NCBI RefSeq assembly: GCF_029846235.1 | Contig: NZ_JARVWP010000010.1 | Coordinates: 1 to 64,000, forward strand | Source of the DNA: Bradyrhizobium sp. CER78 | GTDB taxonomy: Bacteria; Pseudomonadota; Alphaproteobacteria; Rhizobiales; Xanthobacteraceae | Direction: 5' to 3' | Length of the DNA stretch: 64,000 nt | Part shown: positions 24,219 to 32,044 of the stretch, in pieces | Position numbering within the stretch: the first letter of the stretch is position 1 | How the letters are laid out: each line of letters opens with the position of its first letter | Notes under the pieces: generated by a model | Seen by the model: only the letters and a program-made list of their open reading frames with translations | Told to the model about the DNA's origin: nothing | Databases searched by the model: none | Translations under genes and position numbers: made by a program

Positions 24219-25008
24219 GCTTTCGAGCCTCGACAACGACCAGCCGCTGCTGGTGGCGGAGGGGCTTGCCAAGAATTACGGCCGGCTGCCGGCCTGCCGC
24301 GACGTCTCGTTCGCGCTCTATCCCGGCGAGGTGCTGGCGATCGTCGGCGAATCCGGTTCGGGCAAGTCGACGCTGCTGCAACTGCTCTCGGCGCAGCTCG
24401 CGCCGAGCGCGGGCCGGGTGTCCTACCGGATGCGCGACGGCGTGCTGCGCGATCTCGCCGAGCTCGGCGAAGCGGAGCGGCGCTTCCTGTTCCGCACGGA
24501 CTGGGGCTTCGTGCACCAGGACCCGGCGCAGGGACTGCGCATGGGCGTCTCGGCCGGCGCCAATGTCGGCGAGCGGCTAATGGCGGTCGGCTGGAATCAC
24601 TATGGCCGAATCCGCGACACTGCGTCGACCTGGCTCGATCGGGTCGAGATCGATGTCGGCCGCATCGACGATGCGCCGAAGACCTATTCCGGCGGCATGC
24701 GGCAGCGCTTGCAGATCGCGCGCAACCTTGTCACCGAGCCGCGGCTGGTGTTCATGGACGAGCCGACCGGAGGTCTCGACGTATCGGTGCAGGCGCGCCT
24801 GCTCGACCTGATGCGCAATCTGGTGAGCGAGCTCGGCCTTGCCGCTATCGTCGTCACCCACGATCTCGCGGTGGCGCGCCTGCTGTCGCATCGCGTGATG
24901 GTGATGAAGGGCGGCCGCGTCATCGAGACCGGCCTCACCGACCAGGTGCTCGACGATCCCCGCGAGCCCTATACCCAGCTGCTCGTTTCCTCGATTCTGC
25001 CGCCATGA
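24211..25008 (+). CDS. phnK: C-P lyase ABC protein PhnK
   Basis: A 265-residue ABC-type ATPase. Walker A 'GESGSGKST' near residues 46-54, signature 'YSGGMRQRLQIARNL' near 159, Walker B 'LVFMDEPTGGLDV' near 177 and H-loop 'VTHDLAVARLL' near 215. The inserted segment 'FLFRTDWGFVHQDPAQGLRMG' is characteristic of PhnK. It is not a transporter subunit but binds the PhnGHIJ core through PhnJ and couples ATP use to the reaction. Overlaps phnJ by 8 bp and phnL by 4 bp. Confidence 0.93.
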   Translation: MSELSSLDNDQPLLVAEGLAKNYGRLPACRDVSFALYPGEVLAIVGESGSGKSTLLQLLSAQLAPSAGRVSYRMRDGVLRDLAELGEAERRFLFRTDWGFVHQDPAQGLRMGVSAGANVGERLMAVGWNHYGRIRDTASTWLDRVEIDVGRIDDAPKTYSGGMRQRLQIARNLVTEPRLVFMDEPTGGLDVSVQARLLDLMRNLVSELGLAAIVVTHDLAVARLLSHRVMVMKGGRVIETGLTDQVLDDPREPYTQLLVSSILPP

Positions 25009-25715
25009 GCTTGCCAATGACCGCGATGATCGAACTTGCCAACGCCGAGAAGACCTTCACCATGCATCTGCAAGGTGGCGTCGAACTGCCCGTGGTGCGC
25101 GGCGTGTCATTCCACGTCATAGCCGGCGAATGCGTCGTGCTGTCGGGCCCGTCGGGCGCCGGCAAATCCTCGATCCTGAAGATGATCTTCGGCAACTATC
25201 GCTGCGACAGCGGCCGGATCGGCATCCGCCACCACGGCAAGGTGATCGACCTCGCCATCGCCGAGCCGCGCCAGGTGCTGAGCATCCGCCGCTCCACCAT
25301 CGGCTATGTCAGCCAGTTCCTGCGTGCGGTGCCGCGGGTGGCGACCATCGACGTCGTCGCCGAGCCCTTGATCGTCAACGGCGCGGCGCGCGAGGAAGCC
25401 CGCGAGCGCGCCGGCAAACTGCTGCGCCGGCTCAACATTCCGGAGCGGCTGTGGACCTTGCCGCCCTCCACCTTCTCCGGCGGCGAGCAGCAGCGCGTCA
25501 ACATCGCGCGCGGCTTCATCTCGGACCTGCCGATCCTGTTGCTGGACGAGCCGACCGCTTCGCTTGATGCGGCGAATCGCGCAGTGGTGGTCGAGCTGAT
25601 TGCGGAGAAAAAGACCAAGGGCGTCGCGATGGTCGCGATTGTCCATGACGACGAAATCCGGCATCTGATTGCCGATCGCATCGTCGATGTGACCTCGTTC
25701 GCTGCCGCTGCCTGA
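25005..25715 (+). CDS. phnL: C-P lyase ABC protein PhnL
   Basis: A 236-residue ABC ATPase with Walker A 'SGPSGAGKSS' near residues 45-54, signature 'FSGGEQQRVNIARGF' near 160 and Walker B 'ILLLDEPTASLD' near 178. 'IGYVSQFLRAVPRV' is a PhnL hallmark. PhnL supports PhnI activity. ATG 25005 overlaps the phnK stop in ATGA; an internal Met seven codons on is a less likely start. It lies 13 bp before phnM. Confidence 0.92.
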   Translation: MSLPMTAMIELANAEKTFTMHLQGGVELPVVRGVSFHVIAGECVVLSGPSGAGKSSILKMIFGNYRCDSGRIGIRHHGKVIDLAIAEPRQVLSIRRSTIGYVSQFLRAVPRVATIDVVAEPLIVNGAAREEARERAGKLLRRLNIPERLWTLPPSTFSGGEQQRVNIARGFISDLPILLLDEPTASLDAANRAVVVELIAEKKTKGVAMVAIVHDDEIRHLIADRIVDVTSFAAAA

Positions 25716-25728
25716 AGGACCGTTTGAA

Positions 25729-26883
25729 ATGACCGCCAAGCAAGACACCATCATCGGCAACGCCCGGCTGGTCCTCGCCGATCGCGTGATCGAGCAGGGC
25801 TGGGTCGCGATTTCTGACGGCAAGATCGCCGAGTTCGGCGAGGGCAGGGCGCCCGGGGCTGCCGAGGACGCCGGTGGCGATCTCCTGATGCCCGGCCTGA
25901 TCGAGCTGCACACCGACCATCTCGAGATGCACTACGTGCCGCGGCCGAAGGTGTTCTGGAACCCGGTCGCCGCCGTGATCTCCTATGACGGGCAGCTCGC
26001 GACCTCAGGCATCACCACGGTGCTGGATTCGCTGCGGGTCTGGCGCGAGGACGGCGCCGAGGACGTCGACGGCCGCGCCGGCGTGCTGGCGGCGGCGATC
26101 ACAGCCGCGCGCGAAGAGGACCTGCTGCGCGCCGATCACTTCCTGCATCTGCGCTGCGAGGTGCCGATGCCTGACGTCGTCGCCGAGGCCAAGGAGCTGA
26201 TCGACCGGCCGGACGTGCGGCTGATGTCGCTGATGGACCATACGCCGGGCCAGCGCCAGTTCCGCGATGAGGTCAAGCTGCGCGACTACTACCGCGGCAA
26301 GGGCGGCGGCATGACCGACGCCCAGCTCGACGTGCTGTTCGCGCGGCGCTTCGCCTATCAGAAGGAATATGCTGTCGCGAACACCCGCGCGATCGTCGCG
26401 CTGGCGCATGAATACAAGATCCCGCTGGCGAGCCACGACGACACCACGGATGAGAACGTGGTCGACGCCGTCAACGACAAGGTCGCGGTGGCGGAATTCC
26501 CGACCACGATGGAAGCCGCGCGGGGCTTGCACGCCGCCGGCATCGACATCCTGATGGGTGCGCCGAACGTGGTGCGCGGCGGTTCGCATTCCGGCAACAT
26601 CGCAGCGGTCGATCTCGCCAATGAGGGTATGCTCGATATCCTGTCGTCGGACTACATCCCGTCCAGCCTCTTGATGGCGGCGCTGCAACTGCCGCGGCAT
26701 GTGCCTGCGATCGATCTCGCCTCCGCTGTCCGCACCGTGACCAAGACACCGGCCGAAGCGGTTGGCCTCTCCGATCGCGGCGAGATCGCGGTCGGCCGGC
26801 GCGCCGACCTGATCCGCGTGCACGTCGCGCGCGATCTGCCTGTCGTGCGCAGCGTCTGGCGCGAAGGGGGGAGGGTCGCGTGA
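25729..26883 (+). CDS. phnM: alpha-D-ribose 1-methylphosphonate 5-triphosphate diphosphatase
   Basis: A 384-residue PhnM. The first metal motif is 'LIELHTDHLEMHY' (about residues 62-74), followed by the PhnM segments 'RLMSLMDHTPGQRQF', 'LASHDDTTDENV', 'MGAPNVVRGGSHSGN' and 'DILSSDYIPSSL'. It converts ribose-1-phosphonate 5-triphosphate to the 5-monophosphate plus pyrophosphate, the step before PhnJ. Gene order and residue pattern make this the canonical copy, with the paralogue at 11347-12519. GTG of phnN overlaps its TGA. Confidence 0.94.
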   Translation: MTAKQDTIIGNARLVLADRVIEQGWVAISDGKIAEFGEGRAPGAAEDAGGDLLMPGLIELHTDHLEMHYVPRPKVFWNPVAAVISYDGQLATSGITTVLDSLRVWREDGAEDVDGRAGVLAAAITAAREEDLLRADHFLHLRCEVPMPDVVAEAKELIDRPDVRLMSLMDHTPGQRQFRDEVKLRDYYRGKGGGMTDAQLDVLFARRFAYQKEYAVANTRAIVALAHEYKIPLASHDDTTDENVVDAVNDKVAVAEFPTTMEAARGLHAAGIDILMGAPNVVRGGSHSGNIAAVDLANEGMLDILSSDYIPSSLLMAALQLPRHVPAIDLASAVRTVTKTPAEAVGLSDRGEIAVGRRADLIRVHVARDLPVVRSVWREGGRVA

Positions 26884-27473
26884 CCGATGCGTCCGTGATC
26901 GCCGAGCAGCGCACTGCGATCGGGCCGGGCCGGTTGATCCTGGTGGTCGGCCCGAGCGGCGCCGGCAAGGATACGCTGCTTGGGCTCGCGAAAGCGGCCT
27001 GCGCCGATGATCGCGGGATCGTGTTTCCCCGCCGGCTGATCACCCGCCAGGCCTCGGCGTCGGAAGACAATGAGGAGATCGGCGCGGAGGCCTTCCAGCG
27101 CGCGGCCGCTAGCGACGACTACGCCATGCATTGGGAAGCGCATGGCCATCGCTATGCGCTGTCGCGGGCCATCAACGACGATATCCGCGCCGGGCGCACC
27201 GTGGTCGCAAACGTCTCGCGCACGGTGATCGCGGCGGCGCGCCGCAACTACGCCAGTGCCGTTGTCGTGCTGGTCACGGCGCCGCCGGACGTGCTGGCCG
27301 CCCGGCTCTCGATGCGGGCCCGCAGCAGCGACGGCCTGCTCGCGCAGCGGCTGGCCCGCACCGTCGACGAAAGCACCTCGACGCCCGATTTCACCATCGT
27401 CAATTCCGGCACCGCCGAATATCACGCGCGACAGCTTGTCCGCATCATCAAGGGCGAACGCTGGGACGAATAA
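26880..27473 (+). CDS. phnN: ribose 1,5-bisphosphokinase
   Basis: A 197-residue kinase of the guanylate-kinase-like PhnN family, starting at GTG 26880 in a GTGA overlap with phnM. The P-loop 'VVGPSGAGKDTLLGLAK' is near residues 22-38; 'PRRLITRQ' and 'HGHRYALSRAIN' (here W-E-A-H-G-H-R-Y) match PhnN. It phosphorylates ribose 1,5-bisphosphate to PRPP, returning the sugar to metabolism. Last gene of the operon: a dispersed repeat begins 2 bp after its stop and the next gene is 84 bp away. Confidence 0.92.
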   Translation: MTDASVIAEQRTAIGPGRLILVVGPSGAGKDTLLGLAKAACADDRGIVFPRRLITRQASASEDNEEIGAEAFQRAAASDDYAMHWEAHGHRYALSRAINDDIRAGRTVVANVSRTVIAAARRNYASAVVVLVTAPPDVLAARLSMRARSSDGLLAQRLARTVDESTSTPDFTIVNSGTAEYHARQLVRIIKGERWDE

Positions 27474-27474
27474 A

Positions 27475-27530
27475 GCGTTTTCGAGCGAAGTGGATGCCGG
27501 TTCGCGTGAAGAAAACGCGTCGAAACAAGA
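27475..27530. repeat. dispersed repeat family A, copy 1 (short form)
   Basis: GCGTTTTC ... GAAAACGC bracket a 44-bp unit containing GAGCGAAGTGGATGCCGGTT. The same unit recurs at 35243 and, more diverged, at 41933. This copy sits just after phnN and lacks the stem-loop half found in the other two. Confidence 0.75.
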
Positions 27531-27557
27531 ACCTAGCCACAAAGGAGAACAGCACTG

Positions 27558-28169
27558 ATGTCGGTGATCTCTACGATCGAGCAGCTTGAGGCGATCTACG
27601 GTTTCCCGAACGATGCGTCGACCGTGAAGGTCGCCGATCACGTGACGCCGCTCTATCGTGTGCTCATCGAGAAATCGCCGTTCGTGTCGCTCGCGACCTC
27701 GGGCCCCGAGGGGCTCGATTGCTCGCCGCGCGGCGACCTGCCGGGCTTCGTGCGCATTCATGATGCGAAGACGCTGATGATGCCGGATCGCCGCGGCAAC
27801 AATCGCTGCGATTCGCTGCGCAACATCGTGCGCGATCCCCGCGTCGGGCTGCTGTTCCTGATCCCGGGCTCCGGCAGCACGCTGCGCGTCAATGGCCGCG
27901 CCTATGTCACGGCCGAGCCGGAGCTGCTGGCTTCCTTCAAGATGGAAGGCAAGGCGCCGCGCACTGTCATTGTGATGAACGTGGAGGAGATCTACTTCCA
28001 GTGCGCCCGCGCGATCGTGCGCTCCGACCTCTGGAATCCGGACAAGCGAATCGATCCGGCAACCCTGCCGACGCCGGGCCAGATCCTTGCCGAGATGAGC
28101 GAGCACAGGGTCGGCGGCGAGAAGTACGATCGGGAATGGCCGGAGCGCGCGCGGCAGACGATGTGGTGA
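27558..28169 (+). CDS. pyridoxamine 5'-phosphate oxidase-like flavin-binding protein
   Basis: A 203-residue split-barrel protein ('EKSPFVSLATSGPEGLDCSPRG', 'GNNRCDSLRNIVRDPRVGLLF', 'NGRAYVT') of the PNPOx-like/DUF447-type group that binds FMN or F420. It is not the vitamin B6 enzyme; the true PdxH is at 62405. AAAGGAGAA precedes ATG 27558. These proteins are variously reductases or haem/nitro compound handlers, so the substrate is open. It follows the repeat after phnN and is probably a separate unit, tail to tail with the SulP gene after 24 bp. Confidence 0.78.
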   Translation: MSVISTIEQLEAIYGFPNDASTVKVADHVTPLYRVLIEKSPFVSLATSGPEGLDCSPRGDLPGFVRIHDAKTLMMPDRRGNNRCDSLRNIVRDPRVGLLFLIPGSGSTLRVNGRAYVTAEPELLASFKMEGKAPRTVIVMNVEEIYFQCARAIVRSDLWNPDKRIDPATLPTPGQILAEMSEHRVGGEKYDREWPERARQTMW

Positions 28170-28193
28170 TCGCCCGGACGGCTGGGATTGAAC

Positions 28194-29918
28194 CTAGGCT
28201 TCGGCCCGGTCTTCCCAATCCTCCCAGGTCACGTCGGCATTGATCTCGAGGTAGCGCGACACGGCGACGCCGATGGTCGGGAAGAAGCTGGTCTCGCCGA
28301 GCCGCGCCAACAGGCCGAATTTCTTCAGCTTGTCCTTCACGGGATCCTTGAGCTCGGCAAAGCACAGCTCGATCTTCTGTGCGTGCAATGCCTCGTCCAG
28401 CTCGGCGAGAACGTCGCCGGCGGTCACGTCGACGCTGGTGACCGGCTCGGCCGCGACCACCAGCCAGCGCACCGGCGTCGGAGATTTCGCCACGGCGTCC
28501 AGTGCGCGTTCCCTAAAGAACTCGGCATTGGCAAAGAACAGCGGCGCATCCCACCGGAACAGCACCAGCCCCGGGACCTGACGCGCGCTCGGATATCGTG
28601 TGATGTCGTGATAACCCTTCACGCCGGAGGCGCGACCGAGCACGGCGGAATGCGGCCGCCAGCCGTCCCACAGGAACTCGATGATGGCGAGCGCGATGGC
28701 GAGGCCTATTCCCGGAATCACGCCCAGCACGGCCACGCCGACAAAACAGACCACCGATAACCAGAACTCCCACTGCTGAATGCGGTAGATTCGCTTGAGG
28801 TCGCTGATCTCAAACAGGCTGATCGCGGCGGCGATGACGACGGCCGCCAATGCGGCGTTGGGCAGGTGCTGGAGCAGATTCGGCGCCACTAGCAGCAGAA
28901 GGGCGATGGCAAGTGCGCCGATGACGTTGGTCACTTGGGTGCGCGCTCCGGCAGCTTCAGCGACGGGCGTGCGCGAGCTGCTGCTGCTGATCGGAAAGCC
29001 CTGAAAAAATCCGGCCGCCAGATTGGCTGCGCCGAGCCCCACCATCTCCTGGTTGGCATCGACGCGATCTCCCAATCTTGCCGCATAGGACCGCGAGAGC
29101 ACGCTGGTGTCGGCGAATGACACCAGCGCGACCGCGCAACCGCCGATCAGCACCTGCACGATATCGCCGTGGCCGATCCAGGGGATGGCGAATCCCGGCA
29201 GGCCCTCGGGAAGCTGCCCTAGAACCTTCACGCCATAGCTTGCCCCGAGACCGAGCACGCCGGTGACGACCGTCGCCGCAACGACGGCAATCAGAATGCT
29301 CGGCAACCGCTTGTTCCGCGCGAGCAGCAGGATCGCCGCCAACGTCGCAAGGCCGATCGCGAGAGCAACCCAATTTGTCTTTCCGTCGACGATCGCGCCG
29401 ACGATCGCCCAAAGGCTGCGCAGCGGTCCGTCGCCGTCGATGGAGAAGCCGAACAGCTTCGGCAGCTGGCTGATCAGCACCGTCAGCGCGATTCCGTTCA
29501 TGTAGCCATAGCGGATCGGCTTGGAGAGAAGCTCAGTGAGGAAGCCCAACTGCGCGAAGCCCGCCACGATGCATATCGTTCCGGAGACGATCGCCATCAT
29601 GGCGGCCAAGGTTACCGCGCGCATGGGATCGCCGCCCGACAGCGGAGCGACGACGCCCAGGATGATGGCCGCAAGCGCCGAGTCCGGTCCGAGGACGAGG
29701 ATACGGCTCGGCCCGAACAGGGCATAGGCGAGGAGCGGGATGATCGTCGCGTAAAGTCCGTAGATGCCGGGCAAGCCCGACGCTTCCGCATAGGCGATGC
29801 CGACCGGGACCAGCATGGTCGCGAGCACAAGCCCGGCGAAGATGTCGTGTGGAAGCCAAGCCCCTTGATATCGACGGAGCGTGTCGAGACCTGGCAGCCG
29901 GCCGGTCCAATGGTTCAT
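28194..29918 (-). CDS. SulP family anion transporter with STAS domain
   Basis: A 574-residue inner-membrane SulP permease. The N-terminal domain has the typical 'GLVLATMLVPVGIAYAEASGLPGIYGLY' opening (about residues 29-56) and some ten or more hydrophobic segments; a cytosolic STAS domain fills about residues 440-565. The family moves sulfate, bicarbonate or other anions with Na+ or H+. The TetR gene lies 54 bp upstream on the same strand, so the two may be co-transcribed, though their functions are not obviously linked. Confidence 0.88.
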   Translation of the reverse strand: MNHWTGRLPGLDTLRRYQGAWLPHDIFAGLVLATMLVPVGIAYAEASGLPGIYGLYATIIPLLAYALFGPSRILVLGPDSALAAIILGVVAPLSGGDPMRAVTLAAMMAIVSGTICIVAGFAQLGFLTELLSKPIRYGYMNGIALTVLISQLPKLFGFSIDGDGPLRSLWAIVGAIVDGKTNWVALAIGLATLAAILLLARNKRLPSILIAVVAATVVTGVLGLGASYGVKVLGQLPEGLPGFAIPWIGHGDIVQVLIGGCAVALVSFADTSVLSRSYAARLGDRVDANQEMVGLGAANLAAGFFQGFPISSSSSRTPVAEAAGARTQVTNVIGALAIALLLLVAPNLLQHLPNAALAAVVIAAAISLFEISDLKRIYRIQQWEFWLSVVCFVGVAVLGVIPGIGLAIALAIIEFLWDGWRPHSAVLGRASGVKGYHDITRYPSARQVPGLVLFRWDAPLFFANAEFFRERALDAVAKSPTPVRWLVVAAEPVTSVDVTAGDVLAELDEALHAQKIELCFAELKDPVKDKLKKFGLLARLGETSFFPTIGVAVSRYLEINADVTWEDWEDRAEA

Positions 29919-29972
29919 CGCCGGTCACTCCCAACCCCGTTGGAGCTCGCATGCGCTTGACGTGAACTTACT

Positions 29973-30572
29973 CTATCCTTTCGTCTGCTCCTCGAATGCC
30001 TTCAGCGACACCGCCGCGATCTCGCGCAGGGTCTCGCGATTCGCGCCCGATGAGGCCATCACGCACATGCCCGAAGTCACCGCGGAGAGATAGCGCGCAA
30101 GCGTGGCTGGATCGACGCTCTCGCCGAGGTCATGTTCGGCCTTGGCGCGGACAAAGCGTTCGCGCAACTGGTCCTCGGTGCGGGTGCGGCGCGCCGCCAG
30201 TTCGAACGGAACGTTCGCCGAGCCGGTGCCGCAGGCAAGGCCGCCCTGGACCAGCAGACAGCCGGGCGGGTTGGCGGGGTCGGTCTGGGCGTCCGCATGC
30301 TCCATCAGAAATCGTTCGGCGACCTCGTGCGCGGTCGCGGCGTTGAGCACCCTGTCCATCCAGGCGTCGCGCTTTTCGGTGTAGCGGTCGAGCGCAGCCT
30401 TCAGCAGGCCTTCCTTGCTGCCGAAGGCGGCATACAGGCTCGGCGGATTGATGCTCATCGCCTCGGTGAGCTGCGCGATCGTCGCGCCCTCGTATCCGTG
30501 GCGCCAGAACACGTCCATGGCCCGGTCCAAAGCGGCGTCCGCGTCAAAGGCGCGGGGGCGTCCCATTCCCAT
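29973..30572 (-). CDS. TetR family transcriptional regulator
   Basis: A 199-residue TetR/AcrR regulator. The helix-turn-helix occupies about residues 8-55 ('DRAMDVFWRHGYEGATIAQL', then 'MSINPPSLYAAFGSKEGLL'), and the C-terminal part resembles the TetR_C_11-type ligand domain ('PPGCLLVQGGLACG'). It is divergent from the RND efflux pair at 30777, separated by about 200 bp with two inverted repeats, so it most likely represses the pump and itself. The inducing compound cannot be told from sequence. Confidence 0.88.
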   Translation of the reverse strand: MGMGRPRAFDADAALDRAMDVFWRHGYEGATIAQLTEAMSINPPSLYAAFGSKEGLLKAALDRYTEKRDAWMDRVLNAATAHEVAERFLMEHADAQTDPANPPGCLLVQGGLACGTGSANVPFELAARRTRTEDQLRERFVRAKAEHDLGESVDPATLARYLSAVTSGMCVMASSGANRETLREIAAVSLKAFEEQTKG

Positions 30573-30701
30573 TTGTCGTTACTCCGTAAGCCAGGTGCCG
30601 CTTCTGTGACGGATTGTCCCTGGCTTATCCTCTTGTTGCACGTGATGTTTTTCCCGCGACTTCCCATTTCCCCATGAATGAGATAATTATTCGTAGTGCT
30701 C

Positions 30702-30715
30702 GATACATAAGTATC
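30702..30715. promoter_or_regulatory. inverted repeat, candidate TetR operator 1
   Basis: GATAC (30702-30706), ATAA, GTATC (30711-30715): a 5+5 bp inverted repeat in the AT-richer part of the gap between the TetR gene and the RND adaptor gene. Short arms, so moderate weight only. Confidence 0.4.
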
Positions 30716-30742
30716 TTGCGAACCGGCGTCCAGCTCCACATT

Positions 30743-30758
30743 TGTAGCGAACACTACA
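30743..30758. promoter_or_regulatory. inverted repeat, candidate TetR operator 2
   Basis: TGTAG (30743-30747) and CTACA (30754-30758) flank CGAACA, just before the Shine-Dalgarno GGAG (30765-30768) of the efflux adaptor gene. A repressor here would block the pump promoter or leader. Confidence 0.42.
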
Positions 30759-30776
30759 GATATCTGGAGCGCGTGA

Positions 30777-32021
30777 ATGCCCTCGTCAACCCAAAATCCC
30801 CGTTCCGGCCGGTTCCGACGCGTCGTCGGCGGTGTCGTAATCGTTGGCGCCCTGGCCGTCGCCGGTTCGATCGCGACCGGCCATTATTTCCATGCCGCGC
30901 AGGCGACGGCTGCCGCCGCGGCCCCCGAACCCGCGGTGCCGGTGACCGTCGCCGTGATCCAGCCCCGCCCGACTACCCTGTTCGATGACTTCTCGGGCCG
31001 GCTCGAGGCCGTCGACCGCGTCCAGCTTCGGCCGCGGGTGGCCGGCGCAATCCTCTCGACCAACTTCACCGAGGGCGCGCTGGTGAAGTCCGGCGACATC
31101 CTGTTCAAGATCGACCCCGCGCCTTACGCGGCCGAGGTCGACCGGGCCCAGGCGCAGCTCGAGGCCGCCAAGGCCCGCGTCGTGTTCACCACGAGCGAGG
31201 TCGAGCGCGGCGCACAGCTGGTCGGCAACAACATCGTGACCAAGCGCGACTTCGATCAGCGCGACAACGCCAATCGCGAGGCGATCGCCAACGTCAAGGC
31301 CGCCGAAGCCGCGCTGCAGACTGCAAAGCTCAATCTCGATTACACCGAGGTCCGCGCGCCGGTCGACGGCCGGGTCGGCCGGATCGAGGTGACGGTCGGC
31401 AATCTCGTCGCGGCAGGGACGTCTTCGCCGGTGCTGACCTCGCTGGTCTCGGTCAATCCGATCTATGCGAGCTTCGATGCGGACGAGGAAGTCGTGCTGC
31501 GCGCGCTGAACTCGATCGCGGATGCCTCCGGCAAGCGCGGCAATCTCGATCAGATCCCGGTCGACATGGTGACCTCGGGCGGCCTCAGCGCCAAGGGGCA
31601 TATCCAGCTGATCGACAACCAGGTCAACGGGCAGAGCGGCACGATCCGCGTCCGCGCCGTGTTCAAGAACGACGACGGCCGCCTGATCCCCGGACAGTTC
31701 GCGCGCGTGCGCATGGGCCAGCCCAAGCAGCAGACCCTGGTGCTGATCGACGAGCGCGCCATCGGCACCGACCAGGACAAGAAGTTCGTCATGCTTGTCG
31801 GCGACGACAGCCGCGCCGTCTATCGCTCCGTCACGCTCGGCGGCGCGGTCGATGGCCTGCGGATCGTCACCGCCGGCCTGAAATCCGGCGACCGCATCGT
31901 CGTCAACGGCTTGCAGCGCGTGCGCCCCGGCGCCCTCCTGAAGATGGAAGTCGCCGAGATGGGCGCGCGCGGTATGCAGCAGGCATCCACTGAAACCAAC
32001 CAGCACGTCGTGCAGCGCTAG
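30777..32021 (+). CDS. RND efflux periplasmic adaptor (membrane fusion) subunit
   Basis: A 414-residue membrane-fusion protein of the AcrA/MexE type. An N-terminal membrane anchor or signal lies near residues 14-32 ('GGVVIVGALAVAGSIATGHY'). The lipoyl/barrel-sandwich motif 'VAGAILSTNFTEGALVKSGD' lies near 85-104, followed by an alpha-hairpin with coiled-coil pattern (about 115-185) and 'LDYTEVRAPVDGRVGRIEV'. It bridges the inner-membrane pump encoded 23 bp downstream to an outer-membrane channel, which is not in this window. Divergent from a TetR regulator. Confidence 0.93.
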   Translation: MPSSTQNPRSGRFRRVVGGVVIVGALAVAGSIATGHYFHAAQATAAAAAPEPAVPVTVAVIQPRPTTLFDDFSGRLEAVDRVQLRPRVAGAILSTNFTEGALVKSGDILFKIDPAPYAAEVDRAQAQLEAAKARVVFTTSEVERGAQLVGNNIVTKRDFDQRDNANREAIANVKAAEAALQTAKLNLDYTEVRAPVDGRVGRIEVTVGNLVAAGTSSPVLTSLVSVNPIYASFDADEEVVLRALNSIADASGKRGNLDQIPVDMVTSGGLSAKGHIQLIDNQVNGQSGTIRVRAVFKNDDGRLIPGQFARVRMGQPKQQTLVLIDERAIGTDQDKKFVMLVGDDSRAVYRSVTLGGAVDGLRIVTAGLKSGDRIVVNGLQRVRPGALLKMEVAEMGARGMQQASTETNQHVVQR

Positions 32022-32044
32022 GCGCTGCATGCGGGGGCGGAGCC

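Noticed and set aside
27558..28169. PNPOx-like gene considered as a pdxH duplicate or phn gene
   Set aside because: It lacks the C-terminal PdxH signature present in the gene at 62405, and a repeat plus an 84-bp gap separate it from phnN.
28160..28200. tRNA-like sequence GGGATTGAACC near 28183
   Set aside because: It resembles the reverse of a T-arm, but no acceptor stem, anticodon arm or CCA-side pairing could be found around it.
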